A stretch of DNA of 64,000 bases from an uncultured Vampirovibrio sp. (GCA_910577395.1 CAJTLG010000006.1:88950-152949), one strand, 5' to 3'. Numbered from the stretch's first letter, positions 16,440-25,801 are shown. Program-made: numbers and translations. The notes: generated by a model not told the origin, from the sequence alone.

Positions 16440-17273
16440 ATGAATACCGTACAGGCAGTGCTAATGGGCGCAGCACAAGGAATAAGCGAATTTTTACCCA
16501 TATCAAGTTCTGCTCATATAGTGTTTACATCAACAATTTATAAAATTTTAGCCGGGACTAATTTCCAAAACGTAACATCAGAAGAAATTTTCTTTGATAT
16601 TTTAATCCACTTGTCTACCCTTGTTGCAGTAGTAATATTCTTCTATAAGGATTTAAAGGAAATATTGGCAGGTTTTATAAACGGCATAAAAAACAAAGAC
16701 TACAAAAATTCTGAATTCCAAACCGGGCTTTTTGTAATTGTAGCCACATTTATAACTTGTATAATTGCATTTTTTACAAAAGACGCGGCTCATAAATTAA
16801 CTGAAAACCCGCTTGTAGTATCAATTCTGTTATTATTTACAGGCTGCATTTTATTTTTTAGTGAAAAATTAAAAAAATCTTCTAAAAATATGGATTTCAA
16901 AACCTCAATTTTAATAGGCATAGCCCAGGGTCTTGCTGTATTCCCCGGCTTATCCCGCTCCGGTTTAACTATTGCGACGGGTATATATAATGGCATAGAA
17001 AGAGTGAAGGCAGCAAAATTTTCATTCATTTTAAGCGTGCCCATTATAATCCTTGCATCCGTTGTTTATCCTTTAATTGAAATTGATGTACCTGAAATAC
17101 AAAATTTTAATTTCAAAGCAATTATTTTAGGATGTATAACATCATTTATAACAGGCTATTTTTGTATCAAATATTTTATGAAATATCTGGAAAAATTTAA
17201 CCTGAAAGGTTTTGCGTATTATTGTTGGATAATTGGCATATTGATGATTTTTATATGCATTGAAAATTATTAG
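16440..17273 (+). CDS. uppP: Undecaprenyl-diphosphatase (UppP/BacA)
   Basis: An inner-membrane enzyme that recycles undecaprenyl pyrophosphate, the lipid carrier for peptidoglycan and other glycans; it also gives bacitracin resistance. The 277 residues with about eight membrane segments carry both family motifs: GISEFLPISSSAHIV (15-29) and FPGLSRSGLTIATG (about 165). It follows queD by 32 bases and may be co-transcribed with it. Confidence 0.95.
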   Translation: MNTVQAVLMGAAQGISEFLPISSSAHIVFTSTIYKILAGTNFQNVTSEEIFFDILIHLSTLVAVVIFFYKDLKEILAGFINGIKNKDYKNSEFQTGLFVIVATFITCIIAFFTKDAAHKLTENPLVVSILLLFTGCILFFSEKLKKSSKNMDFKTSILIGIAQGLAVFPGLSRSGLTIATGIYNGIERVKAAKFSFILSVPIIILASVVYPLIEIDVPEIQNFNFKAIILGCITSFITGYFCIKYFMKYLEKFNLKGFAYYCWIIGILMIFICIENY

Positions 17274-17277
17274 AGAA

Positions 17278-19041
17278 TTAAACTATCTCAATTCTTTTAT
17301 CATCAGTAACAACAAGCTCTTCTTTATTTGGAAGTTTGCTTATATAATCTGCAGCAGTTTTATCTTTATCAAAATTGTAGTGCTGCACTTCCTGGTTTTT
17401 GCGTGCAGAAATCAACATGCCAGGGTATTCAACTTTTTCTCTTTCTTCAGCCACAAATGTATCATGGGCAACCGTATAAAATTTATTATCATCGGGATTA
17501 TTGATATCTATAGGGGTTTTATTGCCGCTCTTATCAACAAAACTCATCTCTAACAAATCACCGGCTTTGTTTATTTTATATGATATACCGCTTACATGCA
17601 TAATGCCCGGATACCCGGTTGAATCAGAAAAGCTTGTCTTGGCTGCCTCTTTAACCACCCTTACAATTTCTTTTTCGGTCATTTTTGACACCATTAAAGT
17701 ATTTTTTAAAGGTGTGGTATCTGTTATATCCCTTTGGGTTAAAGTGCCGATTTTTGGGACCTTTCTCATATTCGCAGCATTAACAAAAGCAACATCAGTG
17801 TTTAATTCTGCCCTCATAGAGTCCGCAAGGAAATTTGTCCACGCACATGAAACTATTCTTCTGTTTTCGGGGGTGGGGTCAATCGCTTGTATTGAGCCAA
17901 CTTTCGGCGATACTCCAAGAACGGAGTTCTTTATATATTCTAATACCGGGCTTTTTTCAAGTTCCGCTTTATTGATATCCATTGAGGCTGTTGTTATGAT
18001 GCCGTTTTCATCAAACTCAACATCCAAAACACCTGCATATTTGCCGTTTTCACCAGCCTGAACTAAAACTACAGGTTCGCCGGTCTTACTTTTAAGAATA
18101 GTCTGCCCCTCTTTAAGTTCAGACGTCAAATTATGTGAATGCCCGCCCTGAATAATATCAACGCCATCAAGCATTGAGGCAATTTTTGCATCTTCATCAA
18201 TACCGATATGGGAAAGCAAAATTATCTTATTAACACCTTGGGCGCGAAGTTTATCAACTTCCGCCTGTACCAATTTTACGGATTCTTCAAAACCGTATGG
18301 TTTTATCCCTTCAAGCCCCTCAAGTGTGCTTGCTGCAGATTCAAGGTCAAATGGCACAAGGCCGACTACGCCATATTTGTTGCCGTTTTCCTCAAGTATC
18401 ATGGATTTTTGAACATTATTGTAAAATTCGCTCCCCTCAGGGATTTTAGCATTCGCAGCCACAAATTTTACATTACTGTCCGCATTCAATTTATAAAAAT
18501 TTGTTGCATTGCTGTCAAATTCATGGTTTCCGACTGCCGAAACCTTGACGCCTATAAAATCAAGGAACTTTAGCATTAAAGAATTTCTTTTAAGGTCACC
18601 GCCGGTATAATTATCCCCTGCAGAAAGCTTAATTGTATCAGCACCTTTTGCTTTTGCATCCTTGTCAAACTGTTTTGAGGCCCCTAATATATTGGTCATA
18701 TTATCAATATGACCATGGATATCATTTATAAAAAATAAACTGAGTTTCGCCTTGTTTGTTTTAACTTTTGCCGGCGTATTCTGCACCGTTTGCGCCGTAT
18801 TAAAGGACACCATATTTGAAGATTGGAAAACATCTTTAATTATTGGCTGCTGCATTTGGGGTGCAGGCATTAAATAAATTGGAGGCTGCCCCCCGGGCGC
18901 AAGCTGAGGTGCCGCAGAAGAATAAACGTACCCCTGCGCACTATAAGCGGGCTGCAAATACGGTATAATAGGGGCTGCATGTGAATTTGCATTAACCGGC
19001 TGTCCCATATAATTAAAGCTGTAATTTGCACCATTAACCAT
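17278..19041 (-). CDS. 5'-nucleotidase / UshA-family metallophosphoesterase
   Basis: About 587 residues from ATG 19041. The N-terminal ~85 residues are a Pro/Gln/Ala-rich linker (PGGQPPIYLMPAPQMQQP). The metallophosphatase domain has the metal motifs FINDIHGHIDN, SAGDNYTGG, VGNHEFDSN, LLSHIGID and GGHSHN. The C-terminal 5'-nucleotidase domain contains NFLADSMRAELNTDVAFVNAANMRK and the YPGIMHVSGI substrate region. Such enzymes hydrolyse nucleotides or related phosphate esters, usually outside the cytoplasm, yet no signal peptide follows this start. An ATG at 19104 would add a hydrophobic stretch, but it lies inside the terminator of the preceding gene and is unlikely. Confidence 0.9.
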   Translation of the reverse strand: MVNGANYSFNYMGQPVNANSHAAPIIPYLQPAYSAQGYVYSSAAPQLAPGGQPPIYLMPAPQMQQPIIKDVFQSSNMVSFNTAQTVQNTPAKVKTNKAKLSLFFINDIHGHIDNMTNILGASKQFDKDAKAKGADTIKLSAGDNYTGGDLKRNSLMLKFLDFIGVKVSAVGNHEFDSNATNFYKLNADSNVKFVAANAKIPEGSEFYNNVQKSMILEENGNKYGVVGLVPFDLESAASTLEGLEGIKPYGFEESVKLVQAEVDKLRAQGVNKIILLSHIGIDEDAKIASMLDGVDIIQGGHSHNLTSELKEGQTILKSKTGEPVVLVQAGENGKYAGVLDVEFDENGIITTASMDINKAELEKSPVLEYIKNSVLGVSPKVGSIQAIDPTPENRRIVSCAWTNFLADSMRAELNTDVAFVNAANMRKVPKIGTLTQRDITDTTPLKNTLMVSKMTEKEIVRVVKEAAKTSFSDSTGYPGIMHVSGISYKINKAGDLLEMSFVDKSGNKTPIDINNPDDNKFYTVAHDTFVAEEREKVEYPGMLISARKNQEVQHYNFDKDKTAADYISKLPNKEELVVTDDKRIEIV

Positions 19042-19081
19042 ACATTTTAAAAACCGCTCAAACAGAAAAATTGCCCAAATA

Positions 19082-19132
19082 TAAAAAAATATTAAGCAGG
19101 ACACTCCAAAAATTCAGAATGCCCTGCTTTTT
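19082..19132 (-). terminator. Terminator of the SLH-protein gene
   Basis: On the minus strand AGCAGGGCATTC pairs (with wobbles) with GAGTGTCCTGCT and is followed by AATATTTTTTT. It separates the SLH gene from the 5'-nucleotidase gene. Confidence 0.75.
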
Positions 19133-19152
19133 AAAATTAAGCCTTGTATTTA

Positions 19153-20601
19153 TTAGAATACAATTGTTAATTCTTCATTAGGATTTAGGCTTGAAGAATT
19201 AGACAAGCTTGGAACAAGTACATATACGATTTCATCACCTAATTCGTAAAGAACACCGAATGTGCCTGAAACGATAAGTTTACTGAAATCAAATATACCT
19301 TTACCGGTTGTTACAAGAACATTGCCGGCACTTGCCATACCACGTCCCGGGTGAAGAGTCAATGTTTCAACAAACGCATTGCCAATTTCATCACCAATTT
19401 CTTCTAAACCGTTAGCAGTAACATTAACAGCAGCTGCTGCAGTTCTGCCTGCAACACCCACCACCCTGCCGGCACCGGTGAACGGGAAACCAAGTAATCT
19501 TGCTATAATGTTCGGATTTTTAACGTCATCCACACCGGCTGATGCAATTGAAGAAGGTAGTTCAACTTCACAGTTATCTTCAAGATTTTTAATTTTATTG
19601 AATTTAACCTTGATATAACCGTTTTTGCAATTTTTTAGGCCCGGTCTTTCAACTTCAATAACTTCGCCTCTAACAATAGAGCCTGCGGGGAAATTAACTC
19701 CGCCAACAGTAACATCTTCTGTTGTTTTTGCAGTAAATGCATCGCCAATGTTTGAAGCTTTAGCACTCAATCTATCCAAAAGCTTGATTTTCAAAGTAGT
19801 TAAACCGGCTTTTGAAACACACTTAGCGCCAGCCTGGCTTGCATTTGCAAGACTTTGTGAGTAACTGTAGTTTTTCTTCATAGCACCAACAAGATTTGCA
19901 ACCTGTTCTTTTGATAAATATTGAGAATTAATAACTTTGTCCTGATTTGGAACATGAGCAAGCAGGCCTGAAGCTATAACTTCATTTGTAGCATCATACG
20001 CCCAAGTCGGTATGTATTGCATTGTTTTGCCTTTGTAAACAGGTGTGGCATCACTTGAATGGCTATAGTTAATTTGTTTTGCAATAGTTGCAAAAACCTC
20101 TGCCTTTGTTATGGGTTGGTCTGGTTTAAATACGCCTGAAGGGTAACCAATCATAAGACCTGCATCAGTTGCAGAGCTAATCCAATCTTTTGCCCAATAG
20201 CTTGATGAAATATCAGAATAATTTGCATCTTTAGATGATTTAACACCTGAAGCTTCGGCAAGAACCACTGCAAGTTCTGACCTTAAAATAGGCATTCTTG
20301 GGTTAAACATATCTTTTGAATAACCTGCCTTTTCTTGGCTCTCTCTGATAAGTTTTAACACATCTCTTGACCAAGAGCTAACATAGACATCATTTTTGTT
20401 TTTAACACCAAGTCTGTGTTTTGATTTTAGAATTTGTCCGCCTGTTTGATAAGTAGCATCACCGTCAACCAATGTCTGGCTTTGGGTGCCAAAAAGTGTC
20501 GGATGCGCATAAGCTTCAACCTTTGGCTCATCAGCAAAAGCAGCTGTGCTCATTGCAGCAAAAACAACAGTTGTAGCTAAAAATTTTTTAACCGTATTCA
20601 T
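19153..20601 (-). CDS. Secreted SLH-domain protein
   Basis: A 482-residue exported protein. It has an N-terminal signal peptide (KKFLATTVVFAAMSTAAFA, cleavage near residue 23) and then S-layer-homology-like repeats between ~95 and ~240: PRMPILRSELAVVLAEASGV, YSDISSSYWAKDWISSATDAGLMIGYP, FKPDQPITKAEVFATIAKQI and a diverged third unit. The C-terminal half (VGGVNFPAGSIVRGEVIEV...) is a beta-rich region resembling outer-membrane-linked domains in cyanobacteria-type SLH proteins. It is probably anchored to the cell wall. A strong promoter lies upstream and a terminator downstream, so it forms a single-gene unit. Confidence 0.85.
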   Translation of the reverse strand: MNTVKKFLATTVVFAAMSTAAFADEPKVEAYAHPTLFGTQSQTLVDGDATYQTGGQILKSKHRLGVKNKNDVYVSSWSRDVLKLIRESQEKAGYSKDMFNPRMPILRSELAVVLAEASGVKSSKDANYSDISSSYWAKDWISSATDAGLMIGYPSGVFKPDQPITKAEVFATIAKQINYSHSSDATPVYKGKTMQYIPTWAYDATNEVIASGLLAHVPNQDKVINSQYLSKEQVANLVGAMKKNYSYSQSLANASQAGAKCVSKAGLTTLKIKLLDRLSAKASNIGDAFTAKTTEDVTVGGVNFPAGSIVRGEVIEVERPGLKNCKNGYIKVKFNKIKNLEDNCEVELPSSIASAGVDDVKNPNIIARLLGFPFTGAGRVVGVAGRTAAAAVNVTANGLEEIGDEIGNAFVETLTLHPGRGMASAGNVLVTTGKGIFDFSKLIVSGTFGVLYELGDEIVYVLVPSLSNSSSLNPNEELTIVF

Positions 20602-20652
20602 TACTTCTCTATCCTTTCTACACCTAAAACTAAATCCTTTTTAGGTAAGTCT

Positions 20653-20681
20653 ATTATCCTAAAAGCTAAAAGTATAGTCAA
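20653..20681 (-). promoter_or_regulatory. Promoter of the SLH-protein gene
   Basis: On the minus strand TTGACT (20676-20681) and GATAAT (20653-20658) are separated by exactly 17 bp, just upstream of the Shine-Dalgarno AAAGGATAGAG. Confidence 0.75.
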
Positions 20682-20785
20682 GATATTTAAATTAATTGTA
20701 AATAACCGGGTAATTATTATTTATAAATGGCAATTTTTTTCATGTTTTGTTTTTATAACAACGATAAATAATAAAGGAGATTTTA

Positions 20786-21094
20786 ATGAGCATAAATGCA
20801 ATAAATGTACAACCAAGCCTGATACAAATTGAAAAATTGTCTACCAAAGATGATAAAAATAAAGAGCCTGTAAAACAGTATATCAATCCTGCTTTTATAG
20901 TGAGCATGGAAAGCAGCAACAAACAAAAGCGCTTAAATGAAGGATGCAGCATGGGCAGCAACAGTATTGCAAATGAAACAAAATTTACCCTGTCTAACGG
21001 GAAAGAAATTTATATAAAAGGTTCAGTTGATGAAGTTGCTGAAGCATTAAATGGAACCGGTATAAAAACAAACAAACTAAATATAGTTACATAG
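20786..21094 (+). CDS. Small hypothetical protein
   Basis: A 102-residue protein with a good Shine-Dalgarno (AAAGGAG) and its own terminator, so very likely real. The first ~75 residues are polar and disordered-looking. The C terminus forms a short beta-alpha unit (TKFTLSNGKEIYIKGSVDEVAEALNG). No signal peptide or catalytic motif. Function unknown. Confidence 0.75.
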   Translation: MSINAINVQPSLIQIEKLSTKDDKNKEPVKQYINPAFIVSMESSNKQKRLNEGCSMGSNSIANETKFTLSNGKEIYIKGSVDEVAEALNGTGIKTNKLNIVT

Positions 21095-21111
21095 AGTTGC
21101 AATAACAAAAT

Positions 21112-21147
21112 AAAAAGGACAGCTCTAATTAAAGGCTGTCCTTTTTA
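21112..21147 (+). terminator. Terminator of the small hypothetical gene
   Basis: AAAAAGGACAGC pairs with GCTGTCCTTTTT; the loop is about 10 nt. Confidence 0.85.
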
Positions 21148-21165
21148 TTGCTTTATTAAACTATT

Positions 21166-21183
21166 TCGTGCAAAAAATCACAT
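21166..21183 (+). promoter_or_regulatory. Weaker Rex-type operator upstream of adhE
   Basis: TCGTGCAAAAAATCACAT agrees with the Rex consensus TTGTGAAWWWWTTCACAA at 14 of 18 positions. It lies 77 bp upstream of the better site at 21243. Confidence 0.4.
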
Positions 21184-21210
21184 TTCATGTAAAGAATGTA
21201 TAAAATACAC

Positions 21211-21238
21211 TTGCAAAATAAGTTTTTTGTTATAATAT
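21211..21238 (+). promoter_or_regulatory. Promoter of adhE
   Basis: TTGCAA (21211-21216) followed by overlapping -10 options TATAAT (21231-21236, 14-bp spacer) or TAATAT (21233-21238, 16-bp spacer), directly ahead of the Rex site. Confidence 0.5.
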
Positions 21239-21242
21239 ATTA

Positions 21243-21260
21243 TTGTGAATAAAATCACGA
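21243..21260 (+). promoter_or_regulatory. Rex operator of adhE
   Basis: TTGTGAATAAAATCACGA matches 16 of 18 positions of the Rex consensus. It lies just after the -10 region, so bound Rex would block transcription until NADH rises. The rex gene follows adhE. Confidence 0.75.
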
Positions 21261-21305
21261 ATAAGCAACTAATCGTTTAGCACTTATATAATTAAGGAGA
21301 AACAA

Positions 21306-23951
21306 ATGACAGAAGAAAAAGATTGCAATTGCGTTTGTGAATGCAATATACAGGATGTTAGAAAACCTGTAGAAACTGCCGAAGACCTTGAAGAATTAAT
21401 TTCAAGAGTAAAGGCTGCACAGAAAGAATTTGCAAGCTACTCTCAGGAGCAAATTGATAAAATCTTTAGGGCAGCTGCACTTGCCGCAAACAAAGCAAGA
21501 ATTCCTCTTGCAAAAATGGCTGTTGAAGAATCAGGCATGGGTGTCGTTGAAGATAAAATCATCAAAAACCACTTTGCATCTGAATATATCTACAACAAAT
21601 TTAAAAATGCCAAAACATGCGGCATCTTAGAAGAAGACAAGGTTAACGGTATTAAAAAAGTTGGTGAACCTTTAGGTGTTATAGCAGGCATTGTACCTAC
21701 TACAAACCCTACTTCTACTGCTATTTTTAAATCTTTAATATGTTTAAAAACTAGAAACGCAATTATCTTTTCACCCCACCCAAGGGCTAAAAAAGCTACA
21801 ATTCAGGCTGCAAAAACAGTTCTTGATGCAGCAATTAAAGCAGGAGCCCCAAAAGATATTATCGGCTGGATTGATATTCCATCTATTGAATTATCAAACA
21901 TGCTTATGAAACACCCTGAAATCAACGCAATCCTTGCAACAGGCGGTCCTGGCATGGTTAAAGCTGCTTATTCATCAGGCAAACCGGCACTGGGTGTAGG
22001 CTCAGGCAACACTCCTGCCGTTATTGATGAAACAGCTGATATTCAAATGGCAGTATCATCAATCCTTATGTCAAAAACATTTGACAACGGTATGATTTGC
22101 GCTTCAGAACAATCTATCGTTGCAGTTAAAGATGTATATGATGCAGTTAAGGCAGAACTTGTTAAAAGGGGTGCATATATCCTTAATGAAAAAGAAGCTG
22201 AAAAAGTTTCAAAAATCATTTTAACAGAAGCCGGCAGCGTAAACCCAAAAATTGTCGGGCAGCCTGCTTATAAAATTGCAGAACTTGCAGGTATTCAGGT
22301 TCCTGAATGCGCCAAGGTTCTTGTTGGGGAAGAAACCGAAGTGGCTATGGAAAACCCATTCTCACACGAAAAACTTTCTCCAATCCTTGCACTATATAAA
22401 GCGGAAGATTTTGAAGAAGCAACAGATATGGCATACCACCTTGTAATCCTTGGCGGTGCCGGCCATACATCCGTTCTTTATACTGATGCCAGAACGCAGG
22501 AAAGAATTGATTACTTTGCAAAAAAACTTCCTACAGGAAGATTATTAATTAACTCTCCGTCATCCCAGGGCGGTATCGGTGACCTTTATAACTTTAGGTT
22601 GGAACCGTCATTAACACTTGGCTGCGGAAGCTGGGGCGGGAACTCCGTAAGTGAAAACGTTGGCATTAAACATTTGTTAAACTACAAAACAGTGGCTGAA
22701 AGGAGAGAAAATATGTTGTGGTTCAAAGTTCCGCCAAAAATATACTTCAAAAGAGGTGCTACAGATTTAGCTCTTCGTGAACTTAAAGGAAAACAACGCG
22801 CATTTATCGTAACCGACAGATTTTTATTCGATTCAGGTGCTGTTTACCAAATTACAAAAGTGCTTGAAGAAATCGGCGTGGATTTCCAAATCTTCTTTGA
22901 CGTTAAACCTGACCCGACACTTTCAACCATTAACGAAGCAATGCAAATGGTTAATGTTTATAAACCCGATGTATTCATCGCTCTTGGCGGCGGCTCACCA
23001 ATTGATGCCTGCAAAGTTATCTGGTTAATGTATGAACAGCCTGATACAGTATTTGACGATGTTGCAATGAGATTTATGGATATAAGAAAGAGAATTTGCG
23101 ACGTTCCTGAACTTGGTAAAAAAGCAACAATGGTTGCAATCCCGACTACATCAGGTACAGGTTCTGAGGTAACCTCATTTGCGGTTATTACAGATGATAA
23201 AACACATATCAAATACCCTCTTGCAGACTATGCCTTAACTCCTAATATGGCAATCATCGACCCGAACTTTGTTGATACTATGCCAAAAGGCTTATGTGCA
23301 GCATCCGGTATCGATGCTCTTACCCATGCAATTGAAGCATACGTAAGCTGCATGGCAACAAACTTCACAAATTCTCCTGCACTCGAGGCTACAAAGTTAA
23401 TCTTTAGATACTTGCCAAGGTCTTATAACGGCGGCAAAGATGACCCTGTTGCAAGAGAAAAAATCCACTACGCATCTTGTCTTGCAGGTATGGCTTTTGC
23501 AAACGCATTCTTGGGCTTGTGCCACTCTATGGCTCATAAACTTGGTGCAGCATTTAACATCCCTCACGGTGTTGCAAACGCATTATTAATTAACCAAATA
23601 ATCAGATACAATGCTAATGACTGCCCGAAAAAACAAGCCACATTCCCGCAATACAAATATCCGCAAGCAAAACTTAAATATGGTCAGATTGCAGATAACC
23701 TAGGCCTTGGCGGAAAGAATGATGACGAAAAGGTTAACCTTCTTTTGGATGCTATTACAAACCTTAAAAAGGATATCAATCTGCCGTTATCAATCAAAGA
23801 TGCAGGCGTTACTGAAGAAAACTTCTACGCCAAACTTGATGAATTGGTTGAGCTTGCATTTGATGACCAGTGTACGGGTGCAAACCCTGTTTATCCTTTA
23901 ATGGAAGAAATCAGAGAAATCTACATTAAAGCATTTAACGGTACGTACTAA
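21306..23951 (+). CDS. adhE: Bifunctional acetaldehyde-CoA/alcohol dehydrogenase (AdhE)
   Basis: AdhE reduces acetyl-CoA to ethanol in two NADH-dependent steps, regenerating NAD during fermentation; it forms filaments (spirosomes) in other bacteria. The 881 residues comprise an N-terminal aldehyde dehydrogenase domain (to ~450) with catalytic C265 in GMICASEQS, and a C-terminal iron-dependent alcohol dehydrogenase with GGGSPIDACK, DALTHAIEAYVS and CHSMAHKLGAAFNIPHG metal-binding histidines. The N terminus carries an unusual cysteine-rich extension (DCNCVCECN). The Shine-Dalgarno AAGGAG is clear. Rex-type operators lie upstream and rex lies downstream. Confidence 0.98.
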   Translation: MTEEKDCNCVCECNIQDVRKPVETAEDLEELISRVKAAQKEFASYSQEQIDKIFRAAALAANKARIPLAKMAVEESGMGVVEDKIIKNHFASEYIYNKFKNAKTCGILEEDKVNGIKKVGEPLGVIAGIVPTTNPTSTAIFKSLICLKTRNAIIFSPHPRAKKATIQAAKTVLDAAIKAGAPKDIIGWIDIPSIELSNMLMKHPEINAILATGGPGMVKAAYSSGKPALGVGSGNTPAVIDETADIQMAVSSILMSKTFDNGMICASEQSIVAVKDVYDAVKAELVKRGAYILNEKEAEKVSKIILTEAGSVNPKIVGQPAYKIAELAGIQVPECAKVLVGEETEVAMENPFSHEKLSPILALYKAEDFEEATDMAYHLVILGGAGHTSVLYTDARTQERIDYFAKKLPTGRLLINSPSSQGGIGDLYNFRLEPSLTLGCGSWGGNSVSENVGIKHLLNYKTVAERRENMLWFKVPPKIYFKRGATDLALRELKGKQRAFIVTDRFLFDSGAVYQITKVLEEIGVDFQIFFDVKPDPTLSTINEAMQMVNVYKPDVFIALGGGSPIDACKVIWLMYEQPDTVFDDVAMRFMDIRKRICDVPELGKKATMVAIPTTSGTGSEVTSFAVITDDKTHIKYPLADYALTPNMAIIDPNFVDTMPKGLCAASGIDALTHAIEAYVSCMATNFTNSPALEATKLIFRYLPRSYNGGKDDPVAREKIHYASCLAGMAFANAFLGLCHSMAHKLGAAFNIPHGVANALLINQIIRYNANDCPKKQATFPQYKYPQAKLKYGQIADNLGLGGKNDDEKVNLLLDAITNLKKDINLPLSIKDAGVTEENFYAKLDELVELAFDDQCTGANPVYPLMEEIREIYIKAFNGTY

Positions 23952-23964
23952 TTCAAAACACGAT

Positions 23965-23998
23965 AAAAGGCCCCGGGTTTAATTATTCGGGGCCTTTT
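23965..23998 (+). terminator. Terminator of adhE
   Basis: AAAAGGCCCCG pairs perfectly with CGGGGCCTTTT around a 12-nt AT-rich loop. It also suits reading on either strand. Confidence 0.9.
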
Positions 23999-24020
23999 AA
24001 TAAATTAAAATTGAGGATTT

Positions 24021-24641
24021 ATGACAGGAAAATTCCCGGATACTGTAATAAACAGGCTAACTTTATATCATTGCATTCTTGTTGATTATATTAAAAACAA
24101 TCTTGAAACAATTACAAGCTCTACAATAGCAGGTCTTTTGGAAATTGATGATTCGCAAGTAAGAAAAGATATTTCTCTGCTTAAAAATACCGGCAAAAGT
24201 CGTGTCGGATACAATGTTGCAGAACTAAAAATCTCAATTGAAAAAACTCTCGGATTTGAAAGACCTAAAAATGCATTTATAATAGGTGCAGGAAACCTTG
24301 GCATGGCACTTGCAAACTATAATAATTTTACAGACTACGGGCTTAATGTTGTTGCATTATTTGATAATGATAAAAATAAAATAGGAAAAAGGATAAAAGA
24401 TAAAGAGATTTGTAATATTGAAGAACTCCCTTCCCTTGCTGATAAACTAAATATTGAAATGGCAATTTTAACCGTACCTATGGCTTCAGCGCAATCAACA
24501 GTCGATTTTCTTGTTCAATCAAACATTAAATATATATGGAATTTTTCCCCAACCGTACTTATAGTACCAAGCGGCGTTAAAGTGTGGAATGAAAATTTAA
24601 TGGGTAATTTCTTGCAATTTTCTTACAAAATAGGAAAATAA
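24021..24641 (+). CDS. rex: Redox-sensing transcriptional repressor Rex
   Basis: Rex senses the NADH/NAD ratio and represses fermentation genes when NADH is low. The 206 residues show an N-terminal winged helix (TVINRLTLYHCILVDYI, SSTIAGLLEIDDSQVRKDISLL) and a Rossmann domain with IGAGNLGMALANY (about 91-103), ending in the domain-swapped C-terminal helix. The placement right after adhE, which has Rex-type operators, supports local control. Its stop codon abuts that of the convergent GH24 gene with no gap. Confidence 0.96.
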   Translation: MTGKFPDTVINRLTLYHCILVDYIKNNLETITSSTIAGLLEIDDSQVRKDISLLKNTGKSRVGYNVAELKISIEKTLGFERPKNAFIIGAGNLGMALANYNNFTDYGLNVVALFDNDKNKIGKRIKDKEICNIEELPSLADKLNIEMAILTVPMASAQSTVDFLVQSNIKYIWNFSPTVLIVPSGVKVWNENLMGNFLQFSYKIGK

Positions 24642-25652
24642 TTATCTGTAAAGCCAGCTTGATTCCGTTTCTCTTCTACCCACAAGCCCCGGCATGACCA
24701 CATATACATATTCACCGGTGCCGTTGTTATTTTCATCTTTAATTTCGATTTTGCCCTTTATATACTCTCTCATTTTATCGGCAGCGCCGTCAATGTCCCC
24801 GTCTGCAATTAGCTCCGTAAGACCTGAGCTTTGATATTTACCTATACCGCAATTGTATGCAAAGCTGACAAGTGCATCAAATTGCCCCTGTGTAAGTACC
24901 ACATCCAATGATTTAGCATAGTTTGTAACGGTATCTATAGCCTCTTGAATATCTTGTCTTAGAAATTCTTCAGCCTCTTCCATTGTGGTTGTCTGACCCT
25001 CATAAACATCTTTTGTATGTCCCCACCCGATTGTCAGTTTGCCGGAAGGACAAAGATAAGCCTCACCCCTATAGGTTTCCCAACCCTTAAGCAGTTCTAT
25101 AACTTCATTGCTTACATCATCAGGCATAGCTGCAGGTGCTGCGACCAATTCTTCAGGTTCTTCTTCTAAACTTACCTCAATATCATTATAATTCGCGGCA
25201 GTATCTTGTATTATTTGATTTATTTCTTCTCTAAAATTATTTTGTGCATAGATACCTTCCGCTCCTACAGTTGCGCCTTTTTCTTCCTCAAAAGGAACAG
25301 CAAAATCTTCCATATTCACGGTTTGAATATCATCATTACAATCATGCCCAAGAAGGGCTACGGCCGCACTGGTTGCAGCGCCCACTGACAGAGTACCGGC
25401 AGCAACTAATCCAAAAATCATTTTTTTAATAAAAAGCTCATACTCTCTTTGGCGTCTTGACATTTTACGACCACTTTGAGTGCGCGAACTTCTTAAAAAT
25501 TCATCCTTGCTAAGCCTGCGCCTCATTGTGCTTTCGCTATCCAAATAATAGCCGGGCATTGTATGCTTTTTCTTTTTTGCCCTTCGCGGAGCAGCTACCC
25601 CAGACTCTCTTCTTGGTGAAATAATATCTAAATTACTACCGGTAAAATACAT
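24642..25652 (-). CDS. Membrane-anchored GH24 lysozyme-like protein
   Basis: A 336-residue muramidase-type protein. The N-terminal ~75 residues are very basic, followed by one membrane segment (MIFGLVAAGTLSVGAATSAAVALLG, 78-102) and an acidic linker to ~180. The C-terminal domain is phage-lysozyme-like: catalytic E192 in KGWETYRGEAYLCPSGKLTIGWGHT with C201 and T207 at T4-lysozyme spacing, then QGQFDALVSFAYNCGIGKY and RRETESSWLY. Known activity of the family is cleavage of the peptidoglycan glycan backbone. It has no holin or phage neighbours, so is more likely a cell-wall remodelling enzyme than a prophage relic. The N terminus MYFTGS carries the F-x-G motif seen elsewhere in the window. Confidence 0.85.
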   Translation of the reverse strand: MYFTGSNLDIISPRRESGVAAPRRAKKKKHTMPGYYLDSESTMRRRLSKDEFLRSSRTQSGRKMSRRQREYELFIKKMIFGLVAAGTLSVGAATSAAVALLGHDCNDDIQTVNMEDFAVPFEEEKGATVGAEGIYAQNNFREEINQIIQDTAANYNDIEVSLEEEPEELVAAPAAMPDDVSNEVIELLKGWETYRGEAYLCPSGKLTIGWGHTKDVYEGQTTTMEEAEEFLRQDIQEAIDTVTNYAKSLDVVLTQGQFDALVSFAYNCGIGKYQSSGLTELIADGDIDGAADKMREYIKGKIEIKDENNNGTGEYVYVVMPGLVGRRETESSWLYR

Positions 25653-25801
25653 TTAAATCTTCATCCAATTCATACACATTCTTAATAAGAAAAGTATTGA
25701 TTAATAATTGCCTAAACATGCAAAAAACTTGAAGTTTTATTAAGAAATTCTACCCCAAGTTTTTAAAAATATTTACCCGTGCATTGTTGCACTATCAAAG
25801 C

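Noticed and set aside
24642..25652. Prophage remnant around the lysozyme gene
   Set aside because: No holin, tail, terminase or integrase gene nearby; neighbours are rex and rpmB.
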